From assembly GCA_037447655.1 (NCBI GenBank), contig JBBHKE010000371.1, forward strand, positions 64,001 to 85,769: a stretch of DNA of 21,769 nt, written 5' to 3'. Of this stretch, positions 9,245-18,800 are shown piece after piece. This stretch comes from Zygnema cylindricum. Its lineage: Eukaryota; Streptophyta; Zygnematophyceae; Zygnematales; Zygnemataceae. The notes beneath the pieces were generated by a model. That model was not told the origin of the DNA. It was given only the letters and a program-made list of their open reading frames with translations, and made no database searches. A program made the position numbers and the translations under genes. Each line of letters starts with the position of its first letter. The first letter of the stretch is position 1.

Positions 9245-9565
9245 GTTCAAACCATAGTTCAAAAGTAGGTGAAAGTAGGCCCATACAATATGCCTATTGT
9301 ATGCAAAACATACAATATGACCTTAAGACCCATATTGTATTCGGACCTATTCGGACCAATTAAAACATTCGGACAAAAAATTGAACCAATTAAAGCATTT
9401 GGACCAAAAAAAATATTTTACACCGTCAGATTCGGACGATCGGACGGTCTCTGATCAAAGTAGCGATCTAAAAGATCACATGAAAAGCCCATAACACAAC
9501 TTACGATAAAGGCATCGACCAAAGGCCTACCATAAAAACGCCTACTTTTGAACTATGGTTCAAAC
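9245..9565. mobile_element. hAT-type MITE with perfect 8-bp target-site duplication
   Basis: The 305-bp element (9253-9557) has 19-bp ends: CATAGTTCAAAAGTAGGTG on the left, matched at 18 of 19 positions by the reverse complement of 9539-9557. It is flanked on both sides by the direct repeat GTTCAAAC (9245-9252 and 9558-9565). An 8-bp duplication with CA...TG ends is typical of the hAT superfamily. The short length, no coding frame and a gtaggc motif repeated just inside the ends fit a miniature non-autonomous element. The interior has small hairpins (catacaa..ttgtatg) and repeated (a)ttcgga(c)c and ccaattaaa motifs. It sits 167 bp upstream of the LRR gene start, so it may contribute to that gene's promoter. 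Confidence 0.85.
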
Positions 9566-9723
9566 TTTTGAAAGTCTCGCTGCACGTGTGAGGAGTAAGA
9601 AACGTTTTTGATTACTTTCAAACTGAAAACCCTAAAACCTGTTGAACCGCTATTAGGGCAAGAACAGTCACTTCCGCGCATCTTCTTCTGAGAAAAGCTA
9701 TGACACGTGTCGAGTGTGAAGCC
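9566..9723 (+). promoter_or_regulatory. Presumed promoter/5' UTR of the LRR gene
   Basis: This is the 158-bp space between the MITE and the preferred start codon at 9724. It contains CACGTG at 9583-9588 and 9704-9709; the second overlaps the upstream ATG at 9700. No clear TATA box is visible. Transcription start is unknown, and an upstream untranslated exon cannot be excluded. Confidence 0.35.
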
Positions 9724-9888
9724 ATGGCGACCGTGATGACAATGTTAACTATAATGCTTATTTTTATGTTCCACGTGGCACCGACATCCGCCGTATCCAT
9801 GGCAGCATCAGACAGTAAGTTTCCTTCCTCGCTCTCTGCTCACCTTTTTCCACCGCCATCTCAATCTTTGTCTTCTCTTTCGCACGTG
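9583..9888. promoter_or_regulatory. Cluster of four CACGTG boxes at the gene's 5' end
   Basis: Cores lie at 9583-9588, 9704-9709, 9772-9777 and 9883-9888, the third inside exon 1 and the fourth inside intron 1. About 0.07 would be expected in 306 bases at equal base frequencies. The last is the centre of a perfect 16-base palindrome, tttcgcacgtgcgaaa (9878-9893). CACGTG is the plant G-box core bound by bHLH and bZIP factors; binding here is inferred only. Confidence 0.35.
9724..9814 (+). CDS. LRR gene exon 1: signal peptide
   Basis: It encodes MATVMTMLTIMLIFMFHVA, a hydrophobic core without charges, followed by PTSA, a plausible cleavage region. The donor is GTAAGT at 9815 and the exon ends in phase 1. 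An in-frame ATG at 9700 would add eight residues (MTRVECEA), but it lies in a weaker start context. Known role: entry into the secretory pathway. Confidence 0.7.
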
Positions 9889-12800
9889 CGAAAAATCTCT
9901 CTGATTCGTTCTCGTGGGACCTATTTCGTCGTCTCTATTTCCTGCTCCAGAGTCGGCGCTGGAGGCGGTGAGGAAAGCCATTGTGAATAAGGACAAATTC
10001 CCCGCGATCCAATGTTACACAGGACGCTGGGTTCCCTTTCTATGCGATGATTCCGGTCGCGTGTATGGGATGTGAGTCATTATTGCTGCGTGCACTCTCT
10101 TTGCTGTAGTGAATCCGCACTAAATTTCGTAGTAGGTCTCGCATTAATTATCGCAATCGCTCTCGCACTAAATATCGCAGTAGGTATCGCACTAAATCTC
10201 GCAGTAGGTCTCGCACTAAATTTTGCAGTAGGTCTCGCATTAAATTTCGCAGTAAGTCTCGCATTAAATTTCGCACTAAATTTTGCACTGTATTTTACTC
10301 TGAATTTTGATTCACAGGCTGTGTGCTCTATTTTCCTACGAATGCAATTTCGTTGGTAATGCTTAAGGGGAAAAGGAGGGGGAAGAAATAAAAAGGGGGA
10401 TAGGGAGAGGGAGAGAGAAGAGGAAACAAAAGGACTTGTACGACACTAAATAGGACGGATGTGCGATTATGTCTTCGAGTATTGGAAGGGGGAAAGACGG
10501 GGTAGATTGAAGGGAATCTTTTTAGGAGTGTTGAAAAGCGGAGGGGGAGGCAGGGAGAGGGGAGGAGGGGAGAGAATGATGGAGCTCACTTATTGACTGA
10601 TTAGGGTTGGGTTGCAGAAATTTGGGCTACTTAGGACTGAAGGGAAGCATTGCGGAGGAGATAGGCAACTTTACACGACTGATCAAATTGTGAGTCAACA
10701 TTACGACGGGGATGTAACTCATATGGAAAAAAATAAAAACTAAATGAATAATGAATTAAGCATAGTAAAATAAAACATTTGCTGAAATTGGCATTTTACA
10801 TCCGTTGTGAAAAAATCCTTGGAATTTTATTTTTTTTGTTTCCTTTTTTTTTGTTTTATAATTGACATTTTTTGTTTTGGGTTGTAGAAATGGAGAAAGT
10901 AACTGGGTAGTTCTTAGTTTATGAGCTTTTGATTTCCAATGTCTTTTTCTTTTTCCGTTTTAGAAAACTAACTGCTCTAAGTTTGTGAAGATTTACGTGT
11001 TTTAAATATACATCATGGGTCATTTCTTTGACTTGAAGAAAATATGGACAAGATATGAAATGATCTTTCCGAGTTTTTACTATTACACTCCTCCAATTGG
11101 ACAAAAGATAAGAGGAATAAGGGTCATCAAGGAACATGGTGGTAAGTGGGAGATGATCTTAGAGAGAGATGTACCCTAAAAAAACCCTATTAAACCCCGT
11201 ATAACAAACGATTTAGCATCAGGGAAGAATTTTTTCCAAGTTTTCTATATTGTACGCCTCCACAGTAGGAATAGACAAAAGATAAGAGGAAGAAGGCTTA
11301 TCAAGGAACGTGGTGGGAAGTAAGTGTGAGATATTTTAGAGAGAGATTGATAGCAAACGATTTAACATCTAGGGTGAAATTGTTGTGTTTTTCAATTCTT
11401 ATTATTTAGTCTAGTTTTTGAAGCTAAAACAGGTCATGTACTTTTATATTATATATTTAAATTTGTAGGAGGGAAAAGGGGGGCTCCAATGTCGTCAATT
11501 ACATAATGAAATTCCATTATGTTTGTGAGTGTTTGCACTTTCTAAGGAATTTTATCTAGTTTCTTTTTAGTGTATTATCTTTCAATGCATATTAAATGGC
11601 ATAAAGGGGGGGGGAGAGTGGTATTGGTGAGAGGGGATCCGTCCATCATTGTATAATTTTAGGTAAAAACCAGTTGTGTGGAATAATTCTTAGTCCATCG
11701 GTCAACACATCCCTCTTTGACTTGGTAGCCCTGTATTTGTTAATTTTATAGATTTTTAACATCGTCTTTTGAATAGGGCTACAAATTCTGCGGAAAGCCG
11801 ATGTTATTTTCACATTATCTTTTTTGAAGAGTACTATGTCATGAGCGTACAAAATGTACTTGGGTCTTTATATCATAAAGTAGAACTGGGATTCTACATC
11901 AAACTTTAGGTTGAGTACGCTTTTATTTTGATACTTTTTTCCCAAGAAAGTCTTCTAATTTGGGTAATATATATATCTTTTTTTTTTTAAAAGGGGGAAG
12001 TGGACGAGAAATTCCATTGTTCCCTTAACAATTATGTTCATCAATTTTTGTAAAGACGGCGTGCAATAAATTTTCTTCACGGTTTTTTATGAAAAATGCT
12101 CAATTTTTCTTTTTGTGTATTATCTTCTAGTCCATACCAATGGGGAAGCGTTTTTTTTTTTGGAGGTGGGGGGAGGGGGGGTGGGTGAGTGTTTGGATAC
12201 GCTCGATTTCATAGAGATTTAAAACAAAACCAATTAAGTGGACGCATTCCATTGTCCATTAGTCGATTGAAAACCCTCGGAACATTGTAAGATATAATTC
12301 TCAACAAAACCAATTCTTTTTTTTTTTTTTCTTCTCGAATGGGGTATGACTTGGTTTGAAAATAGGGCTATTGTCATAAGGAGGATGTTATGTTGGGAGA
12401 ACGATTTATGTGGATGGCTGTTTTTATTGTTTCTTTTGATTATATTTGCTTTTTTTTTATTACACTTAAATGTTTGAGGATCAATTGGAGAAATCCGACA
12501 CTACAAAATTCACTTTGATTAGTAAAAAATATGTACAATGTATACCTCTTTCATAGCGGTGGCATGAAACCTATTTTATACTTCCATGCCTCGAAATTTG
12601 ATAAAATTATGGAAAGAAAGTAGGCTATATTGGCTGTATAACCCTCTCATTCCTCCCTATGCTCCCCGCCTCCCCTCTTAACCTTTCACCTTCTCTCCTC
12701 TCTTAACCTTTCACCTTCCCTCCTCTTTTCACAGGGATCTGTCTAACAACATGTTGAATGGAAGCATTCCATTGTCCATCGGTCAAATGAATTCCCTCGA

Positions 12801-15800
12801 AAATTTGTAAGACATAATTCTAAACAAAGCCAACTGTTTTTTCTCAAGTGGGGCATGACTTAGTTTGAAATTGGGGCTATTTTCATAAATGGGGTTCTAG
12901 CATTGAATGTATGTTGGCATGATTGTTATTTTGGAGGCTATTATCATTTTTCTACTTCTTTTTGTCTTTTTATGATACCACGTGTATTTTGAAGGATCAG
13001 TTGGAGAATAGAGACACAATGAAAAGTCACTTTTTTTTTTAAATGTCTACTCTTTTATAATGGTGATACAAAATCTAGTCTATATTTTCATGTTGATATT
13101 CTGAGTAAAAGTTATTGGAAGAAGGCAGGTTTGACTGGGTTCAAAACCCTCTCATGTCTCCCTATCTTTCCCCCTTCCCCTCCCCCCTTCCCCTCCCCCC
13201 TTTCCCTCATAGCCTTTCACCTCCCCTCATCTTTCCACAGAGATCTATCTACCAACAATTTGAGTGGAAGAATTCCATCGTCCGTCAGTCAACTGACCTC
13301 CCTTCGAGAGTTGTAAGAAAACATTTTGAATAAAGTCAATTGCTACTTTTAGAATGGGGTAGGACTTAGTTTGCAAATGGGATTTAAGTCCTAAAAATGT
13401 TCTTCTAAATGTATGGTGGCACAATTTTTAACGCGTTGGGTTATTTTTTTTTTATTTTTTTCACAAATAACTGTTGTATTGTTTTTAATGATCTATTGCA
13501 AAAAATGGACACGGAAGATAATCACTTTGATTCGAAAAAAAAATGCAAAATGTTTAACTCTTTCACATCTTCCAAGGTCAAATGTAACTCAATATATGTT
13601 TCTGGTAATGCTGGACAAAAACAATAGGAGGCTTAAAATGGGTACAAGATGTAATCCTTCCCTCCCTGCACTCTTCCCCCTCTCATCCTTATAGCATCTC
13701 ACCTCTTCGAAAGCCGTACAATATGATTGCAAATTGTGTAAATTTATTCTATAGTGAAACGAAGAAATAGTGGCGTCATTGACAGGTAAAATTTGTACAC
13801 GTGTCAAAAGATTGCTGTACGATGCAGAAGTAAAAAACACTCTAAACTGGAATCACCATAATGAAGTTCTGTCCTAAAAGGACTACAAAAATATAAATGA
13901 TTCCGTAACACCTTTACTCTCTGATATGAGCATGAGTGGAGAGGAAGAAGAGGGAGGAGAATAGGGAGAAGAAAGAGGGGGGAGGGGTGGAGACAAATGG
14001 GTGGAGGCATTGGGTGGAGGAGGGGAGGGGGAAGAAGGCGTTTAATAAGCATTAAGATGAAATTTTGAATGTTGAGAAATAACTAAAGGGGTAGGAGGTG
14101 ATGCTTCTTAAAAGGACCACTCATGGGGAAGCGAAGAAAGACTCATCCAATGTCTTAAACAGTTCGGTTTTCCAATTTACCATCTCTTGATATTGATAGC
14201 ATTTTGGATTCTACCAAAAAATAGCACCTTTTCGTGTACTTATTTATCTTTCAACGAAACCTACTTTCTATTCATCTATCATTTCTTAAACCTTCTGAAT
14301 TTGTATGATTTTCCTTCAAAATAAAAAGAAAAATAACAAAACTGGAAAAAAGATCAGATGAAATTGTTTCAAAACTTTAGAAACGTTGTTTGGTCTCTAT
14401 ATATGTATGGTTTCCTTCGTTGCAATATTTCCACGTTTCTTTAGAAAGAAAAGGATCCCGAAACCTTAAATTATTTTATTTGTAAGCATAGGCAGTTCTT
14501 AGCACTGTGTTGTGTTTTGATGTCCATAGGCGGATGTGGATGTTTTGGAAGGGTGGAATGGAGGGAGAGAGGGAGGGAGGGGAGAGGGAGGGAGAGAGGC
14601 AGGCGGGCGGGTGGGCGGACAAGCAAATGTGGAGGTATCCCCTTTTTCTAGATATTTATTGTGCAACTCTAATTCTAATAAATACTTCTATAACTGCAAG
14701 ATCAAATAAATTAGTGGCATATACTTGTCTTGAAATACTATTCGCCATAATTTTACGATAGGAATTTTTATGATACAATCTATACTGACTAAAAATCCTT
14801 TTTGGGGTTGTGATATCGGGTCTCACAATGGTGGGTCTCACAGATGGGTAGATAGAAACAAATTGAGTGGAAGCATTCCATCGTCCATTGGTCAAATGGC
14901 ATCCCTCCAATACTTGTACGGAACATGAGTGGATAAAGTTTTAAATATGAAAAATGTGTTGTCGGTTTGTTGCACGAATAGTGATAATACCTTCATGTCA
15001 AAACTCATGTAATTTAAATTTTCCAATGACTATGTTCCAACACATTAATCTATGCGTTATTTTTTTTACTTCTTATTTTATTTTTGAAAAGTTCCTTATT
15101 ATTCTGAATGGCTGCTTGTAAAATACAGCGTAATAGACCGCCCTTTCTATTTTCAGATGTATACACTAGTTATGAATCTTTACAGGCTTCATACATTCAC
15201 ACTGATAAAACATAAAAACGTTTTTTCGCCTAGGGCTGGAACAAATCATGGGGGGAGGAGGCTAACCACTTGGAGGCCGGGGGATTTTTGAATTTCTAAT
15301 TAGTAATCAAAACCAAATTAAAACAATTTTATGTTTTCAATATTTGCAATTGCAGAATTTGATCAAAAAAATTGAAATTTGTTTGAATTGGCGTATAAGG
15401 TTTTACCTTTATTTTTTTTAGCAACTTCCGATCTAAACGGAGGTCTCCCGTGTTATGAACAATTGATATTGCATTTAAAATGTATCTGAAAGTTTGATGA
15501 GTGAAATATTGGACAAATATAGTTAAGATGTAGCCAAAAATTTGTAAAATTTCTAAAAGGTGTTAAGCAAGAATCCGTCCTCTTCTTATCTTGTGCGGAA
15601 ACTTGCTGTCATACTAATGAGAAGGTGTCTGGGTGGGATTGGGGAGGTGGGGAAGCGTGACGTCACAGAGATTTAACTCTCAATAAGTTAACTGGACGCA
15701 TTCCACCGTCCATCAGTAACATGACAAACCTCGAATATTTGTAAGACATATTAGCCATTGTAGTTCTCAATTTTAAAAAACGTTACGTTATTTTCCTAAT

Positions 15801-18800
15801 ACTATTAAAAAACGTTACGCAAACCGATGTTATTTTACGGTATGTTCAAGGACATACTTACTGTACTAGGGACCTCTTTGTATCAGAAAGAATTGGTCCT
15901 AGTCAAACTTCACTTTTGACTATACATTTTTTTTTCTTGAAAGTCTGCAAACTCCTGAGTATGTTATACTCTTAGTTAGTCCTTTTGCTCAATGAAGGCC
16001 AAAAAGTAGCAAATATCTTTGATCCTAACATGCGCCTGTTTTAATATTTGCTAACGGTCAGCAAAGCCCTTTTTGCTATTTTCTATCTTTTTAACGAACA
16101 ATGTATTTTCTACTCTATGGCAAAAACGCTAGATGTCTAATTTATGTCAAACATAAATGGCACACGAATAATAATATATTTCCTGATACGATATGTCCGA
16201 TACAAGACAATGCGGAGCAGCAAAACCAATATAACTTGCCTATTACAATAGATACATCCAAAATTTGATGTTTAATTCTGACATTTGGTGTACCAATTTA
16301 TAGTTTATGGAACGAAAAATCCACTATCCTAAGGCTAAAAAGATGTCAAAAGATGCCCTAAGAATGTCAAGCCAATTTTGGACGTTATTAGCATTTGTAG
16401 TTGCGCGATATGGTTCAATTTATGGTCCTGCAGTTGTCCAATTCGGTTTCTTTTTCCCATTGGTTATTTGTGACTTTCAAAATTTGTTTTGGTTACCCTA
16501 TCGGTTGGTCATTCTCTGGTTGATGGTACATGTTGGTTGTCAAAATTAAAATTGATTCCTACGATGGTTTTCGGATGAAGATTTTGACATTTGATGTTTT
16601 TGCGAGCGAAACAATTGATGCCCACAACAAAAAAGCTTAAATTTTCTTTTATTTAAACAAATTTAAGAATATTAAAAAAAAAGATGCAGTGATTGTGGTT
16701 TTAGCATGGTGCTGGACAAAACATGGATTGGTGGACTAGTGTCATTTTCCAGATGTCTAGTTTTTAACTTGGATTTTTATAAAGACATGGCATTTTGTAA
16801 TGCCACAATTGCAAAAATGGATAGAATCTTTAGATTTATCTGACTTCAAATAAACGTTTTCTATCAACCTTTGTAATGAAGAAATGCATACTCCTTACTA
16901 ACTAATTTTTTTTTTTTTTTTATTTTTTTTTTTCGGTGATGCTGAGGATGCCGGTTTTCGCAGAGCTCTCGCTGCAAACCGGTTGAGTGGAAGCATTCCA
17001 TCGTCCATCAGTCAGCTGCCATACCTCTTTGATTTGTAAGACTCGTGAAATGATAACTAATCTATTTACTGGATGTAAAATGAAAAGAGGAAAAAAAAAA
17101 CAAAAAAACAAAAAAAAACAGAAAAAAAACCGTCGTTCGCCACCGCCGTTTATGACCGTTTGCCGTTTTGCCGTTTTTTTGGGTTTTTTTTTTTATTTGA
17201 AATGAGAAATCATCGATTAACCATCCTTGATCGTTCTCCATGAAATACTTACCTATGTATTCCAATTTAAAAAAATATATATATATATATTTCCTTTACC
17301 TTGGCGTACATTCTCCTTTCAAACAGATATACGGTATGCAAATTATTAATTTGAGATCCAAACAAAAAAACATCAAAACCGTTTTAAAGAAAAGAGTTGA
17401 ACCAGATAGTGACGATGAAAAATGAACCACACAGAAAAAAAAAGTTAATTAACTGTGTTGAATTGCCCTAATGTTAAATAAACTAAAAAAAAAAAATCAT
17501 ACCCTATAACTTTTCATTCTCCAAATTCAGGTCCAAATGAACTGAATTTTGGGATTCCCCTAAAATTTACAATTCATGCCAGTTTGGGGCTCATGTCGAC
17601 GAACATACCTCTGCTCAAAAAAATTTGTTTCTTTTTCAAAAAAAAAGTGTCGTGTACCTATTGGTCTTAGCTACATGATAAAACCAAATTGATACTTCTG
17701 GTTTTCTCATCGACACAAACCGTGGCAAACCGTGAACCCAAAACCCTTGTTTTTCACATTTTGTGGGTCATACCGTCGGAAATAACTCCGTCCAAGAAAA
17801 CCTAATCTGGCACAAAAAACAACAGTCGCGTGTGTCTAAGTCTTAGCTACCAAATACGACAAAATTCGCATTTTTGGGATTTTTTTATGTCTATTCGACC
17901 GAAAACGTCACCGTAAGCAACTGTGACGTGGTGCACAAATTGTGATAGTAGATGGGTCTAGTGATTTGCAGAGGCATGTAGTGCATTTTATATGATCTTC
18001 ATTTATTTATTTTTCATTTTGTAATCTATACTTAATTAATGGCATTTAAAGGGGTTGAGGGTTGGGGGTCTCCGGGTTGACAGAAACCTAGCAGGAAACT
18101 TGTTGAGTGGAAACATTCCATCGTCGATCGGAAAAATGACTTCTCTCAGAAGCTTGTAAGATACATGAAATGAAAAATTAAAAAATAAACTATAAATCAA
18201 CCATAACTATAACTAGTTTTTTTTGTGAGCTTTAAATCTCGATGGCTTGTGGCAAGAGCTACATTTACATTGTAAAGTCTTATAATTACAATTCTCCAAT
18301 TGTATATAACACATATATTGATTGTGAAGATTTTCTTCTTATCGAACAAATTTCTAGTTAATAGGTGGAAATCCAACTAATACAAGCGATACTTCAGTAA
18401 TGTCCAAATATCCAAGGTTGATCTAGTTTTCTAATCTGCGGCCAAAAATCTAGCTAGAGCAAGTCATTAAAAGATTGTTGTCAATGTTCACAACAACAAA
18501 CATTGAAATAAAATAACAACCATTTGACAAAATAAAATTTTTTTTTTCTACGCTTTAGTTCCATTTCAAAGACGAGGGGATAAGGGGGAGGTGGTCATAC
18601 TTTGTGAATTGCGACCGAAAATCCATCAATCTTGCACTTGCAATGTCGATTAGGAATTAAAAATATTTGCCATAAAAAAACTATCTTCGTTCTGTTTTTG
18701 GTTTTATGTTTTCCAGTAAAACTAAATAAAAAATTTGAGTTGAGGGGTGCCACAGAACGCTACAAAGCAACCAGTTGACCGGAAAAATTCCACCGTCCTT

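Larger units (their letters stand above)
12000..13712 (+). repeat. Tandem exon-intron array (units of about 505-520 bp)
   Basis: Exons 4, 5 and 6 start 520 and 506 bases apart, and the introns behind them align: GTAAGA.ATA at the start, then atggggta.gacttgtttga-like text, gg.gctatt, ggatca.ttggaga, cactttgat and a late C/T tract. The third unit keeps its C/T tract (about 13657-13712, with ccctctcatccttatag and ctcacctc) but ends without an exon. The sequence before exon 4 (about 12100-12200, gtgtattatctt) also matches that before the decayed exon (about 11565-11640). So the array spans at least four units, two of which have lost a usable exon. Confidence 0.75.

Noticed and set aside
10072-10359. 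A 95-codon hydrophobic frame with repeating ALNFAVGL
   Set aside because: It is the translation of a 24-bp minisatellite in intron 2, starts at a GTG that is the splice donor, and is in another frame from exon 2.
10870-10925. gggttgtagaaatggagaaag resembling the exon 3 acceptor region
   Set aside because: The following sequence does not encode an LRR and meets a stop quickly.
16307-16549. 80-codon frame in intron 8 with hydrophobic runs
   Set aside because: No domain or splice-site support, and it lies between well-supported LRR exons, where it would break the LRR order.
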